Translations under genes and position numbers: made by a program
Notes under the pieces: model-generated
The model's input: the letters and a program-made list of their open reading frames with translations, nothing else
Told to the model about the DNA's origin: nothing
Database searches by the model: none
Shown here: positions 17,350-24,905 of the stretch, piece after piece
Position numbering within the stretch: the stretch's first letter is position 1
Layout of the letters: every line of letters starts with the position of its first letter
From: Nakamurella leprariae
GTDB lineage: Bacteria > Actinomycetota > Actinomycetes > Mycobacteriales > Nakamurellaceae
Length of the DNA: 64,000 bases
Assembly (NCBI RefSeq): GCF_016918035.1
Contig: NZ_JAERWK010000012.1
Location: 186,001-250,000 of the forward strand
Reading direction: 5' to 3'

Positions 17350-18105
17350 TCAGGTCCAGAACCGGAACAGGGCGGACCCGGCCGCCGCCAGCGCCGTCGA
17401 CCCACCGGCCTGCCGCAGCGCCCACTCGCCCACGTCGAACAGGGCGCGGGACAGCGCCGGCACCGAGAACAGCAGCGCCACCACGACCAACGGCGCCCAG
17501 GGGCGGATCGGCGCGATCCGCGCCCGGACCCGGGTGGGCAGCGTCGGCTCCACCGCCCCGAACCCGTCGAAGCCCGGTACCGGGACCAGGTTGAGCACCG
17601 CCGTGACGAACTGCAGCACGGCCAGGAAGGACAGGGCCGCGGCCAGCACCCGCAGATCCCCACCCATCCCGGCCAGCTCGGCCGACACGGTCGCCGCGAC
17701 CACGCCGAGCACCAGGTTGGTCGCCGGTCCGGCCAACGCGACCATGCTGGCCGCCGCCGGGTGCCGCATCCGGTGCGGCTCCAGCCGCACCGCGCCACCC
17801 GGCAGCGGGATGCCGCCGATGGCCAGCAGCAGCAACGGCAGCACGACGGTGGTGCCGGCGTCGGCGTACCGCACCGGGTTCAACGTCAGGTATCCGCGCG
17901 CCCGCACCGACGTGTCGCCGAAGGCCAAGGCGACGGCCGCGTGGGCGAACTCGTGCAGGCACAGGCTGATCACCCAGCCACCCAGCACCACGAGGAACAC
18001 CCAGACTCCCGGCGGGCCGGTGCCGGAGGCCGCGAACGCCCCGGCACCCGCAGTGACGAGCAGGACGACGGGGAACACCCATGACCCCTTGGCCGACGAC
18101 TTCAT
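17350..18105 (-). CDS. Site-2 protease family (M50) membrane metalloprotease
   Basis: A 251-residue membrane protein, ATG 18105. An early span (WVFPVVLLVTAGAGAFA) precedes a helix holding HEFAHAAVA, the HExxH zinc motif of M50 proteases. NPVRYADAG and GAVRLEPHRMRHP follow. The third metal ligand motif is VLNLVPVPGFDGFGAV (NxxPxxxxDG). Six hydrophobic segments are visible. There is no PDZ domain, so it belongs to the compact M50 group, which cleaves substrates within the membrane. It sits beside but divergent from whiB2, with its own start 446 bases from that gene. Its substrate is unknown. Confidence 0.87.
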   Translation of the reverse strand: MKSSAKGSWVFPVVLLVTAGAGAFAASGTGPPGVWVFLVVLGGWVISLCLHEFAHAAVALAFGDTSVRARGYLTLNPVRYADAGTTVVLPLLLLAIGGIPLPGGAVRLEPHRMRHPAAASMVALAGPATNLVLGVVAATVSAELAGMGGDLRVLAAALSFLAVLQFVTAVLNLVPVPGFDGFGAVEPTLPTRVRARIAPIRPWAPLVVVALLFSVPALSRALFDVGEWALRQAGGSTALAAAGSALFRFWT

Positions 18106-18149
18106 GATCCCAGTGTGACCAGCGCCGACGCCCACACTGGACCGTCGGG

Positions 18150-18172
18150 GTGACACACGTGACGCGGGTGAC
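18150..18172. repeat. Three GTGAC direct repeats with 9-bp period upstream of whiB2
   Basis: GTGAC begins at 18150, 18159 and 18168. The helically phased direct repeats lie between the M50 start and the whiB2 promoter, and could be a regulator binding site for either gene. Confidence 0.5.
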
Positions 18173-18200
18173 CGGAACCGGCCATAGCACGGCTCGCGGC

Positions 18201-18230
18201 TTGACGAGCCACAGGACACACCTGTGTAAT
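18201..18230 (+). promoter_or_regulatory. Strong sigma-70-like promoter for whiB2, with long leader
   Basis: TTGACG (18201-18206) and TGTAAT (18225-18230) are separated by 18 bases, close to the TTGACA/TATAAT consensus and rare in this GC-rich window. Transcription from about 18237 would leave a leader of some 320 bases before the whiB2 ATG. The -10 lies inside nested ACAC..GTGT and TGTG..CACA palindromes, a candidate autoregulatory site. The rest of the 18106-18557 gap has no supported gene. Confidence 0.6.
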
Positions 18231-18557
18231 CACATCGCTGTCATTCACCGGTCCGGCTGTCCGGGGCGGTCGGGGACGGCGGCGGGTGAGCGTGCAGGTG
18301 GCGGGCGCACAGCCCGGGGGAACGTCCGTGCGGAGCAGCTGCGCACACGTCGGAGCAACGGGGCCCGGCGGAACCGGACGAGCCGAAGTCGGCGGAACGA
18401 GCGGCGGTGTCGAGGATCTCACGGTCCCGACGGGCTCGGTGGGTCGGCGGTGCGAGCGGTCGGCGGCGGAACACAGGACGAGGCGGCACCCGATCCGGTC
18501 AGATCGGGTCCGGACAGGCGGAGGGACTTCTCGGTGGAACGGTTGGGGGAGATGGTC

Positions 18558-18824
18558 ATGGTGTCCGACGCGGCGAACTGGAACGGGGACCTGCTGGGGG
18601 AGCAGGAACCGGAGTGGCACGAGCGGGCGCTGTGTGCCCAGACCGACCCGGAGGCCTTCTTCCCGGAGAAGGGCGGGTCGACCCGTGAGGCCAAGAAGAT
18701 CTGCGGTGGCTGTGAGGTGCGCGACGAGTGCCTCTCGTACGCCCTGGCCAACGACGAGCGGTTCGGCATCTGGGGCGGCCTGAGCGAGCGCGAGCGGCGC
18801 CGACTCAAGCGCGCGGCCGGCTGA
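18558..18824 (+). CDS. whiB2: WhiB-family iron-sulfur transcriptional regulator, WhiB2 type
   Basis: An 88-residue protein. I chose ATG 18558, six bases after GGGGGAG; ATG 18552 is too close to that site. Cysteines at 26, 49, 52 and 58 fit the C-X22-C-X2-C-X5-C pattern that binds a [4Fe-4S] cluster. GIWGGLSERERRRLKR at the C-terminus is the Wbl turn and DNA-binding basic helix. CAQTDPEAFFPEKGGSTREAKKIC is characteristic of the WhiB2/WhmD/WhiB subgroup required for septation and differentiation. Position beside fbiA-fbiB matches Rv3260c. It probably works with the primary sigma factor. A long upstream leader suggests strong regulation. Confidence 0.95.
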   Translation: MVSDAANWNGDLLGEQEPEWHERALCAQTDPEAFFPEKGGSTREAKKICGGCEVRDECLSYALANDERFGIWGGLSERERRRLKRAAG

Positions 18825-18940
18825 GTCGTCGGGCGCGAGCAGTCCGGGACGGGACCCGTCCGGCCGCAGGGGAAGGGCGCGCCGGGCTGTCCGCCGTCCG
18901 ACCCCCCGACGGCAGCGACCGGCCGCCCGGCGACGACTGC

Positions 18941-19432
18941 TCAGGCGTCGGGCGGTTCCTCCGGGTCACGACCGAGGGCGCTGCCCACCTGCTCGTTGAT
19001 CACCTCGACCACCAGGTCGGCCAGATCCGCCGGATCGGCGGACCGCACTTCCAGTGGCCGCCGGTAGATCACGATGCGCGGCTTGGTCGGCCGTCCGCGG
19101 GAGTCCACCCCCGCGGGCACCGCCCGGGCCAGTGGCACCGGGCCGTCCGCCACCACGTCGTCCGACGGCAGCGCGTCGCCGTCCGCACCGACCGGCGGGA
19201 CCTCGTCCACGGCGAACTCGAAGCCACCCAGTTCGGTCGGCCACCGTCGTTCCAGTTCGGCCACCGCGTCCAGCACGAGCTGGTCGAACTGCTCGGCGCG
19301 GGTCCGGGCCCCGGGCAGGTCCGCGGGCAGCAGTGCTCCGCGGAGCCCGCGTCCGTGCCGGTCCCGGGAGCGTCGTCCTTGCCGCGCGCGCCCGCGGGCG
19401 CCGGTCGGGCCGGAGTGGTGGTCGATGGACAT
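18941..19432 (-). CDS. Rv3259-like zincin-fold protein lacking HExxH
   Basis: A 163-residue protein, ATG 19432. After a basic 40-residue tail, the domain runs EQFDQLVLDAVAELERRWPTELGGFEFAVDEVPP, then RPTKPRIVIYRRPLEVRSADPADLADLVVEVINEQVGSALG. Secondary structure order and position beside whiB2 match the metallopeptidase-like family of Rv3259 (PF06262). In catalytic relatives the last helix holds an HExxHH motif. Here the equivalent is VEVINEQVGSAL, with no histidine, so zinc protease activity is unlikely. The role is unknown. A leaderless -10 (TACACT) lies seven bases before the start. Confidence 0.8.
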   Translation of the reverse strand: MSIDHHSGPTGARGRARQGRRSRDRHGRGLRGALLPADLPGARTRAEQFDQLVLDAVAELERRWPTELGGFEFAVDEVPPVGADGDALPSDDVVADGPVPLARAVPAGVDSRGRPTKPRIVIYRRPLEVRSADPADLADLVVEVINEQVGSALGRDPEEPPDA

Positions 19433-19439
19433 CGGCCGA

Positions 19440-19445
19440 AGTGTA
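19440..19445 (-). promoter_or_regulatory. -10 element for leaderless Rv3259-like gene
   Basis: On the minus strand TACACT is followed by seven bases (TCGGCCG) and then the ATG at 19432. The TANNNT-N6/7-start arrangement is typical of leaderless actinobacterial transcripts, and there is no Shine-Dalgarno sequence. Confidence 0.6.
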
Positions 19446-19573
19446 CGAGTCACGGCCTGCCGATGCCCTCGTCCGGACGGGGGTCCGGACCAGCGCATCG
19501 CTCCCCGCGGGACGTCGGCGCGACCGCCCCGGCGCGCCGGATCGCCCTCCGACACCCCCGGCCCGGGGAGGGA

Positions 19574-19579
19574 TATCGT
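19574..19579 (+). promoter_or_regulatory. -10 element for leaderless DUF3499 gene
   Basis: TATCGT is followed by six bases and the GTG at 19586, with no Shine-Dalgarno sequence at a useful distance. It forms a divergent leaderless pair with the minus-strand element at 19440-19445. Confidence 0.6.
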
Positions 19580-19585
19580 GCCCCG

Positions 19586-19987
19586 GTGGCCAGACTGCGC
19601 AGATGTTCCCGGACGGGATGTACCAACGCTGCCGTCGCCACGTTGACCTACGCCTACGCCGATTCCACCGCCGTCGTGGGACCGCTGGCCACTGCCGTCG
19701 AACCCCACTCGTACGACCTGTGCGCCACCCACGCCCAGCACCTCACCGTCCCCAAGGGGTGGGAGGTCGTCCGGCCGGACGGTGATCTCGGCCCCGTCGG
19801 TCCGCGTGTCGACGACCTGGAGGCGCTGGCCGACGCGGTCCGCGAGGCAGGCCGGCAGGCCGCCCAGGATGACGACCCGCTGGCCCCGACCGGGCCCGGC
19901 GCGGCCAACGCCGCGACCGGCGGTGGGGCCGCGGCCGCTGACGCCCGTCGGGCACACCTGCGGGTGCTGCGGTTCCCCGAAGGGTGA
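19586..19987 (+). CDS. DUF3499 family protein
   Basis: A 133-residue protein, GTG 19586. It begins VARLRRCSRTGCTNAAVATLTYAYADSTAVVGPLA, with Cys residues at 7 and 12. It continues EPHSYDLCATHAQHLTVPKGWEVVR, adding Cys and His residues that could complete a small zinc site. The family is restricted to actinobacteria, and the orthologue Rv3258c occupies the same place next to the Rv3259-like gene. No biochemical role is established. The last 60 residues are Asp/Ala/Gly-rich and probably disordered. A leaderless start is likely. Confidence 0.85.
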   Translation: MARLRRCSRTGCTNAAVATLTYAYADSTAVVGPLATAVEPHSYDLCATHAQHLTVPKGWEVVRPDGDLGPVGPRVDDLEALADAVREAGRQAAQDDDPLAPTGPGAANAATGGGAAAADARRAHLRVLRFPEG

Positions 19988-20102
19988 CTGCCGGGTCCGT
20001 CCGTGACCCGGTGTGACGGCCCTCCCCGCCGCGGCGGCCCGGCCGTGTCCTCCACGCGGTGGCCGCTCGCCCGTCCGGGGGTTCTGCTGCGGCCACGCCC
20101 TG

Positions 20103-20125
20103 CGGTCGGCCACGACCGGTAAACT
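20103..20125 (+). promoter_or_regulatory. Inverted repeat plus -10 upstream of the Trm112-like gene
   Basis: CGGTCG (20103-20108) and CGACCG (20113-20118) form a perfect 6-bp inverted repeat immediately before TAAACT (20120-20125), a good -10. The palindrome would overlap the spacer or -35 region, as an operator would. The 316-base gap 19988-20303 otherwise shows no gene; transcription from about 20132 gives a leader of roughly 170 bases. Confidence 0.45.
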
Positions 20126-20303
20126 CGTCGCGTCGTGTGCGGCAGCGAGGCCGGTGGCCGGCGCCGGGCGGGCGAACGGGGCGTTCCGATCATCCGGGCC
20201 GGACCGAGTGGACGGGGCGACAGTCCGATCCCGGGGGAGCCGGCGGAACCGGCCGGAGATGCGAGCCGACGGCGAGGCGTGCACTGCGCCGAGGAGGTTG
20301 CTC

Positions 20304-20600
20304 ATGGCAGGGGGACGAACCGTGCCCGGTCCCGATGCGGATCTCGATCCGGTGCTCCTGTCGGTGCTGGCCTGCCCGGACGTGCACCACAGCCCGCTGG
20401 AGCCGGGGCCGCCCCCATCAGTCCGGGACACGGTCGGGGACACCATCGGGGAGACCGACGCCGGATCCGTCATCACCGCAGTGCTGACCTGCACCGAGTG
20501 CGGTCGTCGGTTCCCCGTCCGCGACGGCATCCCGGTGCTGCTGCTCGACGAAGCCCTCCCTGACGAGCCCGGATCCGCGCCGACGGGGCCGTCGCGGTGA
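20304..20600 (+). CDS. Trm112-like zinc ribbon protein
   Basis: A 98-residue protein, ATG 20304, with GAGGAGG at 20291-20297. LDPVLLSVLACPDVHHSPLE carries the first Cys of a CxxC-like pair, altered to CPDVHH. VLTCTECGRRFPVRDGIPVLLLDEA is the second CxxC and the conserved RDGIPxLL signature of Trm112/YbaR-type proteins. Eukaryotic and archaeal Trm112 activates methyltransferases, but the bacterial role is poorly defined. In related actinobacteria it sits between the DUF3499 gene (or phosphomannomutase) and the SIS gene, as here. The loop between the two motifs is longer than usual. Confidence 0.8.
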   Translation: MAGGRTVPGPDADLDPVLLSVLACPDVHHSPLEPGPPPSVRDTVGDTIGETDAGSVITAVLTCTECGRRFPVRDGIPVLLLDEALPDEPGSAPTGPSR

Positions 20601-21892
20601 CCGGTCCCTTCTCGTCGTTCGAGTGGACGGTCGGTCCCGACACCGATCCGGCCGACCGGCTGCACGACACGGCCGCCCTGGTGGGTGCCGACCCCACCGA
20701 CCTGCTGCGGGCCGTCGCGACTGCGGGTGCGCAGATCCGCGCCACCGTGGCGGACGTCGCCGACCGGCTGGCCCGCCGGCCGGACGCGGTGCCCGACCGG
20801 GCGCGGGCGGTCCTGGTCGTCGGAGGGCGGGCCGAGGAGGACCTGGCCCTGGCGGTGTCGGCCATCGGCGGCGAGCCCGTCGTCCCGGTGCTGGCCGCGG
20901 AGGACGTCCCCGGGTGGGTCGGACCGCTGGACGCCGTGGTGGTGTTCGCCGGCGCGGACGACGACATCCGAGCCGCCGAGGCCGCGGGCACCGCCCGCCG
21001 TCGGGGTGCCTGGACCGTGGTGCGCGGCGCCGCCGCCGGACCGGTGGCCGACGCCGCCGGACCCGACCTGCTGGTCCCGGCCGTTCCTGCGCCCGAGGCG
21101 GTCGCCGCTGCCGGTCGGCTCGCGCTGCTGCTGGCCGTGCTGGGCGCGGTGGGCGCCGCACCGCCCGGTGCCGGATCCCCGGCGCTGGCCGACGCCGCCG
21201 AGCAGGCGGACGCCGTCGCGCTGGCCTGCCATCCCGGCACCGAGTCGTTCGTGAACCCGGCCATCACCCTGGCGGACTCGTTGCTCGGCGCCACCCCGGT
21301 GCTGGTCGGCGCGGACCGGGCCGGCTCCGCCCTGGCCGGGCACGGCGCCCGGGTGCTGGCCGAGATCGCCGGCGTCGCGGCCACCGCCGTCGCCGCGCCG
21401 ATCGCGCTGCGCTCGCCCGCGGTGCTGGTGCGGACGGCGTCCGAGGCCCAGGACCTGTTCGCGGATCCGTTCGCCGGCGATGGCCACGACGGTCAGCCGG
21501 TCCGCGCGGTGCTGCTGTCCGGGGGTGCGGCCGGACCGGCCGACCGGGCCGTCGCCGAGGTGATCACCCGAGCGCTGCCCCGCGCCGTCCGCCTGCCGGA
21601 ACTGCCGCCCGCGCCGGTCGGCCCGGACGGGTCCGCCGCCGACGGCCGGCTCGGCGCGGTGCTCGCCCAGGCGGTGCTGCTGGACTTCGCGGCGGTGTAC
21701 CTCGGCCTGGCGCTGCGGGCCGCCCCGCCGGTCGACGCCCCGGCCGGCCTGGGCGGACACCGATCGATCGGACCGTGGTCCGGTCGCGCTGCCGACCGGG
21801 GGGACGACCACCGGGACGACCGCTGGGACGACCGCTGGGACGACCGCCGGGACGACCGCCATGACGACGAGGCCCAGGAGCGCCGTCAGTGA
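20597..21892 (+). CDS. SIS-domain phosphosugar isomerase-like protein (Rv3256c-like)
   Basis: A 431-residue protein, GTG 20597, overlapping the upstream stop by four bases. The N-terminal part has ATAGAQIRATVADVADRLARRPDAVPDRARAVLVVGGRAEEDLALAVSAIGGEPVVPV. It then reads DAVVVFAGADDDIRAAEAAGTARRRGAWTVV, fitting the SIS fold of phosphosugar binding proteins. Position directly before manA matches Rv3256c, usually annotated as a bacterial phosphoglucose/phosphomannose isomerase-like protein. Whether it is catalytic is unclear. The C-terminal tail (residues about 400-425) is a DDRW/DDRR repeat encoded by five 12-bp units and is surely a recent repeat expansion. Confidence 0.8.
   Translation: MTGPFSSFEWTVGPDTDPADRLHDTAALVGADPTDLLRAVATAGAQIRATVADVADRLARRPDAVPDRARAVLVVGGRAEEDLALAVSAIGGEPVVPVLAAEDVPGWVGPLDAVVVFAGADDDIRAAEAAGTARRRGAWTVVRGAAAGPVADAAGPDLLVPAVPAPEAVAAAGRLALLLAVLGAVGAAPPGAGSPALADAAEQADAVALACHPGTESFVNPAITLADSLLGATPVLVGADRAGSALAGHGARVLAEIAGVAATAVAAPIALRSPAVLVRTASEAQDLFADPFAGDGHDGQPVRAVLLSGGAAGPADRAVAEVITRALPRAVRLPELPPAPVGPDGSAADGRLGAVLAQAVLLDFAAVYLGLALRAAPPVDAPAGLGGHRSIGPWSGRAADRGDDHRDDRWDDRWDDRRDDRHDDEAQERRQ
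21801..21860. repeat. 12-bp tandem repeat, five units, in the SIS gene
   Basis: GGGACGACCGCT-type units start at 21801, 21813, 21825, 21837 and 21849 with one or two changes each. They encode a D-D-R-x repeat at the C-terminus and stay in frame whatever the copy number. Confidence 0.9.
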
Positions 21893-23235
21893 AGTTGATG
21901 CACAACCGGATCCGTCCGTACGCATGGGGGTCGCGCACGGCGATCGCCGAGCTGCTCGGCGAGCCGAGTCCGGCGCCCCATCCGCAGGCGGAGCTCTGGA
22001 TCGGCGCGCACCCGGCCGACTCGTCCTCGCTGCTCGACCTGGACCCGGACGGCATTCCGGTGCGGGAGGCGTCCCTGGCCGACGTCATCGCCACCGATCC
22101 GACCGCCGCGCTGGGGCCGGCGGTGCTGCAGCGGTTCGGTCCGCGGCTGCCGTTCCTGCTCAAGGTGCTCGCCGCGGCGGAACCGCTGTCGCTGCAGGCG
22201 CACCCGACCACCGAGCAGGCCGAGCTGGGGTTCGTCCGTGAGGAGGCGGCCGGGATGCCGCTGAACTCGCCGAACCGGAACTATAAGGACCGCTCGCACA
22301 AGCCCGAGCTGATCTGCGCGCTCACCGAGTTCCACGCTCTGTGCGGGTTCCGGGACCCGCACCGGACCGTGTCGCTGCTGGCCGACCTGCAGGTACCGCA
22401 GCTCGACCACTACCTGGCGCTGCTGGCCGGCCAGCCGGATCCGGACGGGATGCGCGCGCTGTTCTCGTCCCTGATCACCATCCCGGTCTCGCTGCTGGAA
22501 CCGCTGCTCACCGACGTCTTCGCCGCCTGTGTGGCGCGCATCGCCGAGGGGCATCCCGGTTCGACCGAGTACCGGACGGCGCTGCAGCTGGGGGAGCGGT
22601 ACCCGGGTGATCCGGGCGTGCTGGCCGCTCTGCTGCTCAACCGGATCACCCTGACGCCCGGCCAGGCCCTGACCCTGCCGGCCGGCAACCTGCACGCCTA
22701 CCTGTCCGGGGTCGGGGTGGAGATCATGGCCAATTCGGACAACGTGCTGCGGGGCGGGCTCACCCCCAAACACGTCGACGTCCCCGAACTCATGCGGGTG
22801 CTGGACTTCTCGGCCGGTGACGTGCCGGTGCTGGGCGGCCATCCCGGCCGGGCCGGCGAATGGGTCTACACGACCGGCAACGCCGAGTTCGAGCTGTCCC
22901 GGATCGAGCTGTCCGGCGACGAGTGGGACCTCACCCACGACGGCCCCCAGGTGCTGCTGGCCGTCGACGGGGAGTGCGCGGTACAGGACGCCGCGGGGAC
23001 GAGCATCACGGTCCGTCGCGGCCGCTCGGTGTGGATCTCGGCCGAGGACCGTGGGGTCCGGATCAAGGGTGACGGCACCGTCTTCCGGGCCACCGACGGG
23101 CTGGTCGCCGCGGCGGGGACCGGCGGCGTGGTCGAGGCGCTGCCCGGGACCGGCGACGAGGGCGGGCGGGTGGTGGTTGACCCCGGGTCCGCCGGCGAGG
23201 GTGACCGGCAAGCCGCACCGCGCCGGCCGGAATGA
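21889..23235 (+). CDS. manA: Mannose-6-phosphate isomerase, class I
   Basis: A 448-residue protein, GTG 21889, overlapping the SIS stop by four bases. It starts MKLMHNRIRPYAWGSRTAIAELLG, the usual PMI opening. Zinc ligands are visible in LSLQAHPTTEQAELGF (Gln and His), HKPELICAL (Glu) and PAGNLHAYLSG (His). Later GVEIMANSDNVLRGGLTPKHVDVPEL is the type I PMI signature. The C-terminal half has two cupin-like beta domains. It interconverts fructose-6-phosphate and mannose-6-phosphate, feeding GDP-mannose synthesis with the upstream manC-like gene. Phosphomannomutase, needed between the two, is not in the window. The last 35 residues are low complexity. Confidence 0.95.
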   Translation: MKLMHNRIRPYAWGSRTAIAELLGEPSPAPHPQAELWIGAHPADSSSLLDLDPDGIPVREASLADVIATDPTAALGPAVLQRFGPRLPFLLKVLAAAEPLSLQAHPTTEQAELGFVREEAAGMPLNSPNRNYKDRSHKPELICALTEFHALCGFRDPHRTVSLLADLQVPQLDHYLALLAGQPDPDGMRALFSSLITIPVSLLEPLLTDVFAACVARIAEGHPGSTEYRTALQLGERYPGDPGVLAALLLNRITLTPGQALTLPAGNLHAYLSGVGVEIMANSDNVLRGGLTPKHVDVPELMRVLDFSAGDVPVLGGHPGRAGEWVYTTGNAEFELSRIELSGDEWDLTHDGPQVLLAVDGECAVQDAAGTSITVRRGRSVWISAEDRGVRIKGDGTVFRATDGLVAAAGTGGVVEALPGTGDEGGRVVVDPGSAGEGDRQAAPRRPE

Positions 23236-23302
23236 GCGGCGCTGCGGACGTCATCGGGCGGGATGGCCGGGTCGGGCGTCCGACACGACACGGGGGGCTC
23301 GT

Positions 23303-23331
23303 TTGCCGCTGACCTGACCCGTGGGTAGGTT
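23303..23331 (+). promoter_or_regulatory. Promoter of mihF
   Basis: TTGCCG (23303-23308) and TAGGTT (23326-23331) have an ideal 17-base spacing. Transcription would begin near 23339, leaving a leader of about 110 bases before the GTG at 23449. Confidence 0.55.
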
Positions 23332-23448
23332 CGAACACGGCCCGCCGGGGAGGCGCGAGGCCATCTGTCATCTCGAGGTGTAGCTCCTGGCGGGCGACCC
23401 GGACGAGATTCCCGGACATGATCGACACGAACGAGAAGTGAGGCCGAA

Positions 23449-23763
23449 GTGGCTCTGCCCCAGTTGACCGACGAACAGCGGGCTGCGGCTTTGGAGAAGG
23501 CGGCGGAGGCACGGCGGGTCCGGGCCGAACTGAAGGAGCGGTTGAAGCGGGGCGGCACCACGCTGAAGCAGGTGCTCGAGGACGCTGAGACGGACGAGGC
23601 GCTGGCCAAGCTGAAGGTCTCGGCCCTGCTCGAGGCGCTGCCCGGTGTGGGCAAGGTGCGGGCCGCGGCCCTGATGGAGCAGTTCGAGATCGCCCCGAGC
23701 CGCCGCGTGCGTGGCTTGGGCGAGCGTCAGCGCCAGGCGATGCTGACCGAGTTCGGCTACTGA
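23449..23763 (+). CDS. mihF: Actinobacterial integration host factor (mIHF)
   Basis: A 104-residue protein, GTG 23449, preceded by GAGG. It begins [43 protein letters not shown], then [45 protein letters not shown]. The LPGVGKVRA segment is the helix-hairpin-helix-like DNA-contact element that defines mIHF, unrelated to the HU-type IHF of Proteobacteria. It is a nucleoid-associated protein needed for phage integration and chromosome organisation. The order mihF-gmk-rpoZ-coaBC-metK matches Rv1388-Rv1392. A good promoter lies upstream. Confidence 0.95.
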   Translation: MALPQLTDEQRAAALEKAAEARRVRAELKERLKRGGTTLKQVLEDAETDEALAKLKVSALLEALPGVGKVRAAALMEQFEIAPSRRVRGLGERQRQAMLTEFGY

Positions 23764-23800
23764 GCCGTTCCGATCCGGTTCCCGACGTCCGCTGCGTGCA

Positions 23801-24424
23801 GTGAACGCGACCGCCGACCCCACTGCCGGCCCGGTGCCGCAGGTCCGTCCCGACCTGCCGCCGGGCCGGTTGTTCGTGCTGTCCGGTCCTTCCGGGGTCG
23901 GCAAGAGCACCGTGCTGGCCCGGATCCGGGCGCGGTACCCCGAGCTCTGGTACTCGGTGTCGGCCACGACCCGCCGGCCTCGTCCCGGCGAGGTGCCTGG
24001 GGTCAACTACCACTTCGTCACGGTCGAGGAGTTCCAGGCGCTCATCGCGGCCGGGCAGCTGCTGGAGCACGCGGTCTTCGCCGGCAACCACTACGGCACC
24101 CCGGCCCAGCCGGTGCGCGACCAGCTGGACGCCGGCCGGGACGTGCTGCTGGAGATCGAGGTGCAGGGTGCCCGGCAGGTGCGGGCCGTGCCCGGCCTCG
24201 GCGACCGGGCCCGCCTGGTCTTCCTGGCGCCGCCGTCGTTCGAGGTGCTGGCCGCACGGTTGACCGGTCGTGGCACCGAGGACCCGTCCACGGTCGAGGC
24301 CCGGCTGGCCGCGGCCAGGGCCGAGCTGGCCGCCGAACCCGAGTTCGACCACGTGGTGGTCAACACGGACGTGGAGCAGGCGGTCGAGTCGTTGATACGA
24401 TTGGTGGCTGGGTCGCGCCGGTGA
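23801..24424 (+). CDS. gmk: Guanylate kinase
   Basis: A 207-residue protein, GTG 23801. The P-loop GPSGVGKST is near residue 30. Next come [28 protein letters not shown] (the GMP-binding segment) and the lid-region Arg residues around [16 protein letters not shown]. The [17 protein letters not shown]-terminal helix is typical. It phosphorylates GMP to GDP with ATP. It lies 37 bases after mihF and precedes rpoZ, as in most actinobacteria. The 3' end of the gene contains TTGATACGATTGG, where TACGAT might be a -10 for rpoZ transcription; this is tentative. Confidence 0.96.
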   Translation: MNATADPTAGPVPQVRPDLPPGRLFVLSGPSGVGKSTVLARIRARYPELWYSVSATTRRPRPGEVPGVNYHFVTVEEFQALIAAGQLLEHAVFAGNHYGTPAQPVRDQLDAGRDVLLEIEVQGARQVRAVPGLGDRARLVFLAPPSFEVLAARLTGRGTEDPSTVEARLAAARAELAAEPEFDHVVVNTDVEQAVESLIRLVAGSRR

Positions 24425-24581
24425 CCGTCCTGGTGTCCGGTGTGCGACCTGCTGACCGTCGTCCAGCGATCGATCGTCCGGGACGGATCCGTCCGTCTCC
24501 GGGATGCCCGTCGCCTGTCGTTCCGCCCGAGCCCGCTGCCCGCCGCAGCCGGCTCGACCACAGACTTGGAGTTCCCGCGCG

Positions 24582-24905
24582 ATGAGTTCTGCCGCAGTGT
24601 TCGACACCGGCTCCACCGTCTCGGCCGAGCCGGGCGCCCCCGCACCCTCGGCCGCGCAGATCGCCGCGGCCGGGATCACCTACCCGCCGATCGACGAGCT
24701 GCTGGCCAAGACCAGCTCGAAGTACGGCTTGGCCATCTACGCCGCCAAGCGGGCCCGGCAGATCAACGACTACTACGCCCAGCTGGGCGAGGGGCTGCTG
24801 GAGTACGTCGGCCCGCTGGTCGAGCCGCTGCCCAAGGAGAAGCCGCTGTCCATCGCGCTGCGCGAGATCAACGCCGGGATGCTGCGGCACACCGAAGGCG
24901 AGTGA
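24582..24905 (+). CDS. rpoZ: RNA polymerase omega subunit
   Basis: A 107-residue protein, ATG 24582, with TTGGAG 10 bases upstream. After a variable 30-residue N-terminus, [51 protein letters not shown] matches the omega core, including the [16 protein letters not shown] helix that latches the beta-prime C-terminus. [14 protein letters not shown] is the conserved end. It promotes RNA polymerase assembly. The gene overlaps coaBC by four bases (GTGA). Confidence 0.96.
   Translation: MSSAAVFDTGSTVSAEPGAPAPSAAQIAAAGITYPPIDELLAKTSSKYGLAIYAAKRARQINDYYAQLGEGLLEYVGPLVEPLPKEKPLSIALREINAGMLRHTEGE

Noticed and set aside
18837-18942. GAGCAGTC/GACTGCTC arms flanking the whiB2-Rv3259 convergent gap
   Set aside because: The 8-bp arms are about 90 bases apart and not supported by continued pairing; probably chance, with only a small GGACGG/CCGTCC stem inside.
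18941-21925. Minus-strand open frame of about 990 codons upstream-fused to the Rv3259-like protein
   Set aside because: Only the last 163 codons look like a protein family. The upstream part is antisense to DUF3499, Trm112-like and SIS genes and is low complexity.
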